From positions 1-25,584 of the forward strand of contig PJAB01000482.1 in the NCBI GenBank assembly GCA_002887195.1: a DNA stretch of 25,584 nt. The letters run 5' to 3'. Shown here piece after piece: positions 16,801 to 23,685 of the stretch; the first letter of the stretch is position 1, and each line of letters starts with the position of its first letter. The notes below the pieces were generated by a model. That model was not told the origin of the DNA, did not search any database, and was given only the letters and a program-made list of their open reading frames with translations. Source of the DNA: Chrysochromulina parva (lineage: Eukaryota; Haptophyta; Prymnesiales; Chrysochromulinaceae). The position numbers and the translations under genes were made by a program.

Positions 16801-18220
16801 GTGGGCGCAGCGATCCGCTTCTGCGACCGTTACAATGTCGACGTGCCCGGCGCGGCGGCGAATGTGAATCCGGTGCTGCCCGTGATGCAGAGCGGCGTGT
16901 GGGATCTTCTGTTGCAGGTGTTCACTGCGCCTGATTGGGATTGCGTCTGCTTGCGTCTGATTGCGCCTGCTTGCGCCTGCTTGCTCCTGATTGCGTCTGA
17001 TTGCGTCTGATTGCGTCTGATTGCCCGTGATGCCGAGCGGCGTTTGGGATCTTCTGGTGCAGGTTGGAGGCATGACCTGACCAACTGCCCTGCATGCAAG
17101 TGCTCACATCGGCGCGTTCGCTCCCCCGCAGGTGGCTGGCGCTTACCGCTCCGAGGCGGTGGTGGTGCAGGCCATGTGCGAGCTCTACTCGCGTATGATG
17201 GCAACGATGGGCATGCTCATGCGTCCACTGCTGCCGCAGCTGCTGCACGAGCTCGCGCGTACCTTCCCCTCGACACCCGTCGTGGGCGTTCTCTCGACGC
17301 TGCGCGACGCCATCGAGCAGTATGGGCGTCAGCAGGACGATGAGTTGCACGACACGCTGCTCTTCGTCATGTCGGAGCTAGTCAACTTCTTCTGCGCGTG
17401 GCTCTCCTCCACCAAGGAGCCCGAGGTACGCCCGATGGCGACGGATTGCAACGGATTGCGACGGATGGCGACGGATTGCGACTGATTCAGTGTGCCTCCC
17501 CGATCGAGCAGGCACAACCCGAGCTCCTCACCGCCTTCTGGGAGATGTGCCATCGCTGCCTCGTCTTCCAACCAGGCCTGCTGCTCTCGCTGCCGTGCGC
17601 CGGCGCCCTGTTCGACGCTGCCGTCGCCTGCGTACGCCACCAGGAGTTTCAGCACACGCGCGCCGTGCTCACGTTCATTTGCCTCTTCATGTGCCCGACC
17701 GAGGCGGCCAACCCCTTCCGCGAGACGTCGGTCATGTGCATCCAGGTGCGTGTGCCTTTGACTGCCCCTCCGACTGCCCCTCTGATGGTCTATAATCTCG
17801 GATGGTCTATGAACTCGGATGTCATCTGACATGGTCTCGTCCGTCGTGTGCACACAGGCTTCCGGCAAGCAGCTGCTGCGCGAATGCCTTTCGGGTCTGG
17901 CCGCCGTATCTCCCGACAATCTCGTCGACCACCAGGTCGAGCTCATGCGCGTACTCGTCGAGGCATGCCCAGGCGCCGTGGCCACGTGGCTCAACGAGCT
18001 GCTGTGCGCCCAACACGGCGCGTCCGACGGGCTGATTACGGGTGCCATCGACCCCCAGGGCGTGACGATGCGGTCGTTCGCGGCGCTCGTGCTGCAGCAG
18101 CCGGCGCTCGGGCAGGCCGAGTTCCAGTGCGTCGCGTCGGACTTTTCGCGCATCTGCCGCGGCAAGCTCGCGCCTGACTCCCTCAATCGTCACTCGCACC
18201 TGATGCGCTCCGGACAGTGA
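13835..18220 (+). CDS. TNPO3: Transportin-3 / importin-13-like karyopherin, nine exons
   Basis: A nuclear transport receptor of the importin-beta superfamily, closest in pattern to transportin-SR/Mtr10, which imports SR-type RNA-binding proteins in a Ran-dependent way. Proposed exons: 13835-14734, 14881-15184, 15268-15350, 15608-15901, 16154-16216, 16339-16917, 17132-17425, 17491-17745 and 17858-18220. Joined, they give about 1044 aa (human TNPO3 is about 920, yeast Mtr10 about 970). All introns are GT-AG; seven are phase 0 and intron 2 is phase 1. The N terminus (VYALYAPTSPAKTRGEANAW, then KVQFIGANMFKMKV) is the importin-beta N-terminal repeat. The last exon (GKQLLRECLSGLAAVSPDNL, then FSRICRGK) fits the family C terminus. 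The start of exon 2 could instead be 14899, six codons shorter. Exon 5 (63 nt) is supported only by frame and splice sites. The introns are unusual; see the repeat entries. Confidence 0.88.
14735..14880 (+). other. Transportin intron 1
   Basis: The donor is CAG|GTGTGT and the acceptor ATCAG|G. It contains a 31-bp unit repeated once (14817-14847 and 14849-14879, one mismatch). Each copy carries CTGATTGC or CGGATTGC, then CACCCCTCATCA. A second possible acceptor is at 14897-14898. Confidence 0.8.
15184..15296 (+). repeat. 30-bp exon-edge duplication across transportin intron 2
   Basis: A 30-bp sequence at 15184-15213, starting GGTGTGCTGTTG, recurs at 15267-15296 with 28 of 30 bases identical. 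The 83-bp intron 2 (15185-15267) runs from the GT of the first copy to the AG abutting the second. The intron therefore begins with the same sequence as exon 3. The remainder is CTGATTGCC/CTAATTGCC words ending in CCTCATCAG. Confidence 0.92.
15369..15468 (+). repeat. Ten-unit decamer array TGAGGACCTC
   Basis: Five perfect copies of TGAGGACCTC (15369-15418) are followed by five degenerate copies (TGATGGCCTC, TGATGACCTT, GGATGACTTC and similar). The array lies wholly inside transportin intron 3. Confidence 0.97.
15531..15581 (+). repeat. 14-bp tandem repeat TCTTCACACCTGCG
   Basis: Three full copies and one partial copy; the third has one substitution (TCTGCACACCTGCG). They form the pyrimidine-containing 3' half of transportin intron 3, shortly before its acceptor. 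Confidence 0.97.
15902..16153 (+). other. Transportin intron 4
   Basis: The donor is AAG|GTGTGA and the acceptor CACAG|G (252 bp). The body is made of CTGATTGCC, CTACTTGCC, CTCACTGCC and CTAATTGCC words. The 3' part holds an exact copy of the first bases of exon 5. Confidence 0.8.
16081..16176 (+). repeat. Perfect 25-bp copy of the exon 5 start inside intron 4
   Basis: The 25-mer beginning AGGCCCTCGTCGAGTC occurs at 16081-16105 inside the intron and again at 16152-16176, across the exon 5 acceptor. The copies are identical and 71 bp apart. Confidence 0.95.
16217..16338 (+). other. Transportin intron 5 with duplicated edges
   Basis: The donor is CAG|GTGCGC and the acceptor GGCAG|G (122 bp). 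The first 20 bases of the intron closely match the start of exon 6 (CAGGTGCGCGCG...AGC at both ends, with a four-base indel). An acceptor-like segment CTCCCTAATTTGGCA near 16289-16303 is repeated as CTCCCTCATTTGGCAG at 16323-16338. Confidence 0.8.
16878..17064 (+). repeat. 42-bp copy of the exon 6 end inside intron 6
   Basis: Bases 16878-16919 (the last 40 bases of exon 6 plus GT) recur at 17023-17064 within intron 6 (16918-17131), with 39 of 42 identical. Between the copies lies a run of CTGATTGCGTC/CTGCTTGCGCC words of about 10 bp. Confidence 0.93.
17426..17490 (+). other. Transportin intron 7
   Basis: The shortest intron (65 bp), donor GAG|GTACGC and acceptor GATTCAG|T. Almost all of it is repeats of (A)CGGATTGCGACGGATGGCG, closing with CTGATTCAG. 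The next exon could instead start a few codons later, at GAGCAG|GCACAA. Confidence 0.75.
17746..17857 (+). other. Transportin intron 8
   Basis: The donor is CAG|GTGCGT and the acceptor GCACACAG|G (112 bp). It contains repeated GACTGCCCCTC and CTCGGATGGTCTAT words but no clear exon-edge copy. Confidence 0.8.
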
Positions 18221-19093
18221 GGACATTAGCTGAGATCGCGCGAGATGGCGCGAGATCGAGTCTGATATCGCGCGAGATGGCGCGAGATCGAGTATGCGGA
18301 TAGCTGCGGGTGCGTGGGGGCGAGAGAGGTAGTTTCGGTGGAAGACGACGAGGATGGCGGCGAGAGCGAGAGCGAGAGCGAGAGACGATGGACGAGATGC
18401 AGAGAGAGAGAGCAAACCTCAGGCTCGAGGGCACAGCGGACCTCCGGTATCCGGATAGAGATGCACACGCGAAGGTGAGGCGCCAGACCAAACTTGCAGC
18501 CCCGCACGACCGATCGGCCAGCCGAGACGCTTCTCGTGCGCGGCTGTCTCCGTCGGCGTCTCCGCGAGACCGGAGCAGAAAATGGAGGCAGATAAATCTC
18601 GATGTGGCCGCGATCATCTCTGGTGCCGATTGATATCAACGATTACCATTTGTCGCGGGTGCCGTGGCCGCGGCGCGCCCGGGCCGGACCCCTGAGCGGT
18701 GAGCGCGTCGCGGCGAGGCGGCGTCTGTGACCGTGACGCCGGACGGCCCGGGGCCGCGGGCGCGCCGGAACCTCCCGGCTAGCGGCTTTTTTCGTCGCGT
18801 ATACGATCTTTGCGCCCGGGGGACTGCGCGCCGGCGCGCGGGTCATTTCATTAAGGCTCAACGTTTGTGACGTAGGTACATGAAAACGACAAGCTGTCCT
18901 CACCCGCTCGCAGAACGAGAACCGACCGGGGGACGAGCGACGTGGGCAGCGCCGTGTGGGCACAGCCACAGGGCGGGTGTGGGCGACGTCGGCCGGACTG
19001 ACCGTAGCGAGTGTCGGATGCGCCCGTTGGGCACCGTTCGTACGCTGTGCAGCTCTGGGCTGGCGCATGGCTCGCCCCCGCCATCCGGAGGGC
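18221..19093. other. Convergent intergenic region, transportin / EMC8
   Basis: An 873-bp spacer where the two genes end towards each other. The left part has a 32-bp duplication and a GA-rich tract. The stretch from about 18658 to 18775 is very GC-rich, with CCGGGCC and GGGCGCGCC words. The open frames on both strands are Arg/Ala/Pro-rich shadows without domains. Confidence 0.4.
18231..18294. repeat. 32-bp tandem duplication plus downstream GA-rich tract
   Basis: A 32-bp unit built on GCGCGAGATGGCGCGAGATC occurs at 18231-18262 and 18263-18294 with two mismatches. A GAGAGC-repeat tract follows at about 18361-18411. Both lie just 3' of the transportin stop codon. Confidence 0.95.
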
Positions 19094-19678
19094 TCACTGC
19101 ACGAGCAGCGCTGCGTTGCCCAGCCAATTCTTCTCGGGGTCATCGAGGTGCGCGTCAAAGTCGATGATCTCGTGCTGCAGGCTGTTGGCGATGCACCTCT
19201 CGAGGCGCACGATGCAGCCCTCGGCATCGCCCTCGATGAACGGCGCGGCGCCGCGTTTCCCATCCGCTCCCTGCGTAATCAGCCGCAGGTCGGTCGCCGA
19301 AGGGTGCATACTCGCGCCATCAACGACGAAGACAGCTGCAGCCGGCACCTGCGCGCGGATCTTGTCGCTGATCCGCTTGCCAAACGGGCCGAGGTCAAGG
19401 TCGTCGACAAGTTCGTTCGCCTGGTAGTAGCCGACGATTTGCAGCCCGTTTTGCTGGCAGTACTCATCCGCGAGCAGCAGCGCCGCCTCGAGCATCGGCG
19501 CGAGCGAGATCTGCGTGTGAAACAGCGGCAACGTCATCTCGACGCTCACCGAGCCGTCCGCAGCAGCGCTTCCCAAAAGCAGGCCGTTGAGCGAGCGCGT
19601 GGGGTATCGGCAGCAGTGCAGGAAGAGGACAGTGTAAGCATCGGCCTTCAGTGCAATCGCCGGCTTGGAGATCGCCAT
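19094..19678 (-). CDS. EMC8: ER membrane protein complex subunit 8/9
   Basis: A 194-aa cytosolic subunit of the ER membrane complex, which inserts tail-anchored and multipass proteins. The fold is an MPN-like domain without the zinc-protease signature. Family features: AYTVLFLHCCRYPTRSLNGLLLG (14-36, matching HALKYP..AVNGVLLG-type sequence), PLFHTQISLAPMLEAALLL (51-69), GLQIVGYYQANE (78-89) and the closing DFDAHLDDPEKNWL (173-186). There is no signal peptide or membrane segment, as expected. Length (about 200 aa) is normal and there is one exon. EMC8 and EMC9 are paralogues in vertebrates and most other eukaryotes have one, so the symbol is nominal. The start at 19678 gives a family-typical N terminus. 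Confidence 0.93.
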   Translation of the reverse strand: MAISKPAIALKADAYTVLFLHCCRYPTRSLNGLLLGSAAADGSVSVEMTLPLFHTQISLAPMLEAALLLADEYCQQNGLQIVGYYQANELVDDLDLGPFGKRISDKIRAQVPAAAVFVVDGASMHPSATDLRLITQGADGKRGAAPFIEGDAEGCIVRLERCIANSLQHEIIDFDAHLDDPEKNWLGNAALLVQ

Positions 19679-19826
19679 CGCGAGGGGCGGCCACGGAGCA
19701 AAGCTGTGAACGGACCGAGATCCAGAAAACTTTGCTCATGATCAAGTTGTTGGCCGCTCAAGTTGGGGTCAGTGGGGTGGTTTTCCGCTTCGCGTCCCGA
19801 TGTGATCAGACCAACTCTCTCCCGCG
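19679..19826. promoter_or_regulatory. Divergent promoter region, EMC8 / aminotransferase
   Basis: Only 148 bp separate the two start codons, the shortest divergent spacer in the window. Two AAGTTG-containing segments (near 19742 and 19759) are the only repeats noticed. Confidence 0.4.
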
Positions 19827-21617
19827 ATGGCCGCTTCGAGGATGAGACGGTTGTTGAGTCTCCGCCCGCAGCCGCGCTCGCAACCACGCAAAGAGCTCCT
19901 CGAACTCGAGCGGCCGCGCTCTGGCACCCCGACAGCACTGCGCCCGTTTCTCGTCGAGCGTTACCCTGGATGGACAGATGGCTCCGCGTCGCTTTCGTCG
20001 TCGGAGACGGAACCGCTCACCATGAACGAGCTTCTTGCTCACGCTGACGACGAGGGTGCTGAGCGCTGGCGCACGCTCTCGCTCGGATATCCATCGCACA
20101 ATGAGGGTAGCCCGTGGCTGCGCCGAGAGATCGCTGCCACATACAGCGGCGGCATCGACGAGCGCCAGATCAACGTTTGCGTGCCGCAGGAGGGGATCTA
20201 CCTGACGGCGCGCGCCCTCCTCTCGCCCGGCGATCACGTGGTGACCACAGTGCCGCACTACCAGAGCCTGAGCGAGGTAGCACGCTCAATTGGGTGCGAG
20301 GTGAGTGCGTGGCGGCCCGAGGGCAGCCCGGCACGCTTCGAGGTGTCCACGCTACACTCGCTGCTGCGACCCAGTCGCACCAAGCTCGTGATCGCCAACT
20401 GGCCGCACAATCCAACGGGCGCGCTGCCGACCCCGGAGGAGCTGCAGGCGGTGGTTGCCGCTGTGGAAGCGAGCGGCGCGCACCTGATGATCGACGAGAT
20501 GTACGCTGAGGACCTCACTGAGGACACATGATGACCTTTCTGATGACCTCCCTGATGACCTCCCTGATGGCCTCCCTGATGGCCTCCCTCATCAGGTACC
20601 GCGGCCTTGAGCACCCAGGCAGCGCGCAGCTCGCCGCCGCAGTCGAGGCCTATTCACGCGGTGTGAGCTTGAGTGGTCTGTCGAAGACAGTCGGGCTCCC
20701 AGGGCTACGAATTGGATGGCTTGCCTCGCGCGACGCCGCCTTCATGGTACGCGGCGGAGTGAGTGCGACTGATTGCCTCCCTCCATCAGAGCGCCTCGCT
20801 GATGGCCTCCCTCGTCAGAGCGCCTCGCTGATTGCCTCCCTCATCAGAGCGCCTTGCTGATTGCCTCCCTTATCAGAGCGCCTCGCTGATTGCCTCCCTC
20901 ATCAGAGCGCCTCGCTGATTGTCTCCCTCATCAGGCGCGAATCGCGCAGCTCAAAGACTACACGACCATCTGCCCGCCCACACCCTCCGAAGTCCTCGCG
21001 CTCATCGCGCTGCGGGCGCGACCAACGCTACTCACGCGCAGCCACGCCCTGCTTGCCGCGGGGCTCGAGGCGGCGCGCGCCGTGGTGGGCGCCCATCCCG
21101 AGGTGCGTGGCCCACTGATTGCCTCCCTCATCAGAGCGCCTCGCTGATTGTCTCCCTCATCAGGGCGCCCATCCCGAGGTGCGTGGCCCACTGTTGGCTG
21201 CTGTTGGCTGCTGATGGCTGCTGATGACCGCGGATGGCCGCTGATGAGCGCGGATGGCCAAGGGTGACCGCAGATGGTTGTGTGCGTGTGCTCGCGCAGC
21301 ATCTCGAATGGGCAGAGCCTCGTGCGGGCACCTTCGCCTTCGTGCGGCTGCGTGGGCGCACTGGTGTACCTGTAGACGCGGAGGCGTACTGCGACGCGCT
21401 GCGCGCGCGCGCCGGCCTCATGCTGATGCCGGGGACGCTCTTTGACCATCACGAAGGGGAGGGCGCCGAGACGAGCGCGCGCGCCGTTCTATCGAGCGCG
21501 AGCGCCGCGGCTCCGACGGACGCCTCCGAGCGGGTGCGGCTGACCTATGGGCGCAAGGAGACCCCCCTTCTGCTGGAGCGCTGGGCCATGGACTTGGGCA
21601 GATGCGGGGTCGTATGA
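19827..21617 (+). CDS. PLP-dependent class I/II aminotransferase, four exons
   Basis: A fold-type I PLP enzyme of the aspartate aminotransferase superfamily. Proposed exons: 19827-20500, 20596-20746, 20935-21102 and 21300-21617, giving 436 aa. Introns are GT-AG; the first splits a Met codon (phase 2) and the others are phase 0. Motifs: cofactor-stacking region VPQEGIYLTARALL (119-132), NWPHNPTG (191-198), MIDEMYRGLE (221-230, with D223 and Y226) and SLSGLSKTVGLPGLRIGW (249-266). K255 is the expected Schiff-base lysine. Exon 4 (GTFAFVRL, then LMLMPGTLFDHH) is the C-terminal small domain. The first splice is well supported because it restores DEMYRGLE across the junction. No clear organelle leader is seen, although the N terminus is Arg-rich (MAASRMRRLL) and could be a mitochondrial presequence. 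The substrate cannot be read from sequence. Confidence 0.88.
20501..20595 (+). other. Aminotransferase intron 1
   Basis: A 95-bp intron with donor GAT|GTACGC and acceptor CATCAG|GTACCGC. It is made of five CTGATGACCTCC/CTGATGGCCTCC units of 12 bp. Intron and downstream exon both begin with GTAC. Confidence 0.85.
20747..20934 (+). other. Aminotransferase intron 2: array of 3' splice-site-like modules
   Basis: A 188-bp intron with donor ATG|GTACGC and acceptor CATCAG|G. After a short unique 5' part it consists of a 21-bp partial unit and then five complete 29-bp units (20790-20818, 20819-20847, 20848-20876, 20877-20905, 20906-20934). Each unit has AGCGCCTCG, then CTGATTGC, CTCCCTC and ATCAG. 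Confidence 0.92.
20790..20934 (+). repeat. Five 29-bp tandem units ending in ATCAG
   Basis: Exactly 5 x 29 bp with only scattered substitutions (for example GTCAG or TATCAG for ATCAG). One more copy, identical to unit five, lies in intron 3 at 21135-21163. There are no spacers, so this is a tandem array and not a CRISPR. Confidence 0.97.
21087..21193 (+). repeat. Perfect 31-bp copy of the exon 3 end inside aminotransferase intron 3
   Basis: Bases 21087-21117 (end of exon 3, donor and first intron bases) recur without mismatch at 21163-21193. The second copy is preceded by a CATCAG acceptor and followed by its own GTGCGT donor. A 15-nt micro-exon (21164-21178, Gly-Ala-His-Pro-Glu) could therefore be spliced in frame. 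Otherwise intron 3 runs 21103-21299. Confidence 0.93.
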
Positions 21618-22139
21618 GGCAAGTCGAGTTGACTTGACTTGACTTGACTTGACTTTACTCGCGTGAGGCAGCGAGGGCCTTCGACTTGCTTTAAGGCGGC
21701 TGCTTGCCGGCGTGGGGCTTCAGCCTGCAGACGACTCCTTTGTTCTTGCTGTTGCGCCGAGCCGGCACTCATGGCGGCTCGTCGACCGCCACTTGGACTA
21801 ACTGTTCAGTGTTCACACACACCGGCAGCACCACGCCCCCGACGGCAACACCGCTTGTCAGTAATTTCCCTCTCACCACGTCGCCACGACACCAAGAGCA
21901 AAGCAAGCGCAAGTCCCGTTTCGACTCATTTAGCTCGGCTTGCTTGCTTGCCCTCACGTCCCAGCAGCTGCCAGTGCGCAGGCAGGCACGCCGCTGTAGG
22001 AACTCTATCTTCAAATGGTTACTCTTCATGGGTACATGTGTCGAAGAGTACGCCATGTCGGCGAGATTAGATCTCGTTCTCATGACCTCGGTACTCGGAG
22101 CACGGACTTCTACTCTTGCGACTTCCTCGTCCACTCGCC
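21618..22139 (+). other. Spacer upstream of EF-Ts
   Basis: A 522-bp region between the aminotransferase stop and the EF-Ts ATG. It starts with five TTGAC pentamers (21629-21653). Open frames here (for example 21663-22070) are Ser/Arg/Cys-rich and carry no domain, and I do not call them. It should hold the EF-Ts promoter and 5' UTR. Confidence 0.4.
21629..21653. repeat. TTGAC pentamer x5
   Basis: Five perfect head-to-tail copies of TTGAC just 3' of the aminotransferase stop codon; a microsatellite. Confidence 0.97.
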
Positions 22140-22886
22140 ATGCTGTATCGGCAAACTCTGCTGCTCGTGGTCGCCTCGCTGTGCGCGGCGGCCGGCTATT
22201 CGACGGTGGGTGGCGCACCGCACCGCTTCGCCCTCGGCGCTCCGCGTACGTCTGCCGTCGTCGCTCAGGTCAGCGCAGGGGACGTCAAAAAGCTGCGAGA
22301 GGCGACGGGCGCGGGCATGATGAAGTGCAAGGAGGCGCTCGCGGAGGCGAACGGTGACTTCGAGAAGGCTGTCGAGGAGCTGCGCAAGAAGGGCCTTGCC
22401 TCGGCTGAGAAGAAGGCCTCGCGCAAGGCGCTGGAGGGTATCGTTGAGACATACATCCACACCGGCGCAAAGCTTGGCGTGATGGTGGAGGTCAACTGCG
22501 AGACCGACTTCGTGGCCAAGAACCCGACGCTGTCAGAGCTGGCCAGGACCATTGCCATGCAGGTTGCCGCGTGCCCGACCGTCGAGGTCGTGAGCATGGA
22601 CGACATCTCGCCCGACTACATCGAGAAGGAGAAGAAGATTGAGTCGCAGGCGGAGGACCTCAAGGGCAAGCCGGCGGCGATCGTGGACAAGATCGTGACC
22701 GGCCGCGTCGAGAAGCTGGTGAAGACGAAGCTGCTGCTCGACCAGCCCTACATTCGCGACCCCAGTATCACGGTCAAGGACCTGATCTCCCAGTACATTA
22801 CCAAAATGGGCGAGAACATCCGCGTATCGCGTTTTGTTCGGTTCAACGTCGGCGAGGGCCAGACGAAGAGCGAGGAGGAGGAGTGA
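22140..22886 (+). CDS. tsf: Translation elongation factor Ts, plastid-type leader
   Basis: A 248-aa EF-Ts, the nucleotide-exchange factor that recycles EF-Tu-GDP on bacterial-type ribosomes. The frame is open to a TTG at 22116, but the first ATG is at 22140. From there residues 1-20 (MLYRQTLLLVVASLCAAAGY) form a signal-peptide-like stretch, suggesting import into a complex plastid; mitochondrion is the alternative. The N-terminal UBA-like domain carries KKLREATGAGMMKCKEAL (50-67). The core carries YIHTGAKLGVMVEVNCETDF (105-124), the classic EF-Ts signature. The C terminus (ISQYITKMGENIRVSRFVRF, 216-235) is also typical, ending in an acidic SEEEE tail. There is one exon and no broken motif. 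Confidence 0.93.
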   Translation: MLYRQTLLLVVASLCAAAGYSTVGGAPHRFALGAPRTSAVVAQVSAGDVKKLREATGAGMMKCKEALAEANGDFEKAVEELRKKGLASAEKKASRKALEGIVETYIHTGAKLGVMVEVNCETDFVAKNPTLSELARTIAMQVAACPTVEVVSMDDISPDYIEKEKKIESQAEDLKGKPAAIVDKIVTGRVEKLVKTKLLLDQPYIRDPSITVKDLISQYITKMGENIRVSRFVRFNVGEGQTKSEEEE

Positions 22887-23685
22887 GTAGCTTCCCTCTC
22901 GCCTTCCTGGCAGCCGGAGGATGACGATGGCACACAGTGCGCATAGGCCACTCACTCTACCTTCAGCGCAGAGACGGAAGGGAAAGTGCTCTCGAGCATG
23001 TGGGGCGTCCATTCAATGCTCGCGTCGGGCAACTCACAGTTTTACGAAAGGAGTCAAAAAGCAGCTCGTAATCGGAAAGTAAAATGAAAGCTGTGCGGAG
23101 TCCGGGACTGTGGCGCCACTGCGCACCGCGCACGCACCAAAGAGGCAAAGACTTAGCTACCTCAGTCTTGAGACGAGACGTGACGTCGAAGGAATGACGT
23201 GTGTATACTACCGGGACGCGCCATCGGGTTCGTCGAGGCGACAGGTGTCGTGTCGCGCTGCGTCGCGTTATGAATCTGGCAATGCTCGCTGTCGGTGCCG
23301 ATCGCGGCCACGTATCGCGTATCGGCTATCCGACGCCGATCCAGTCAACACGGTCACGGACCAGAGCCCGTGAGAGTCCGACTGGGCCAGAGTGAGAGTC
23401 AGGAGTGGGCCCGCCCGCACCGTAAGCCCGCACGACCTGATAGGTTATTTCGGCCTTGGAAAGGCAACTAGACAACCTCGACCGCATACGATATCATCGG
23501 TTCAGACACCCAATACTATTCACACATGAACACGGTTGTGTCATGAACAGTTCTGGGAGCCACTGGGGCGCGCGATCTCGGCGAAGATCGGCACCCTCCT
23601 TCCGCACCGCCGGTCCGGTCGCCGCGCCCGGTTTCGTCTCAGTCGAGGAGTCGAGTCGTCCCGCCCCCCGGCTTCAACGTTCGCC
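22887..23685. other. Convergent intergenic region, EF-Ts / JmjC
   Basis: A 799-bp spacer between two gene ends. Nothing recognisable: no tRNA, no array, and only short shadow frames. The right part (about 23565-23670) is GC-rich. Confidence 0.4.

Noticed and set aside
18643..19263. 206-codon minus-strand frame overlapping the EMC8 3' end
   Set aside because: It overlaps the well-supported EMC8 frame in another phase and has only low-complexity Arg/Ala content.
20790..20934. Possible CRISPR array
   Set aside because: The 29-bp units abut with no spacers, lie within a spliced intron of a eukaryotic gene, and there are no cas genes.
22116..22139. Longer EF-Ts N terminus (eight extra codons)
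   Set aside because: The upstream codon is TTG, not ATG; the ATG at 22140 directly opens a signal-peptide-like leader.
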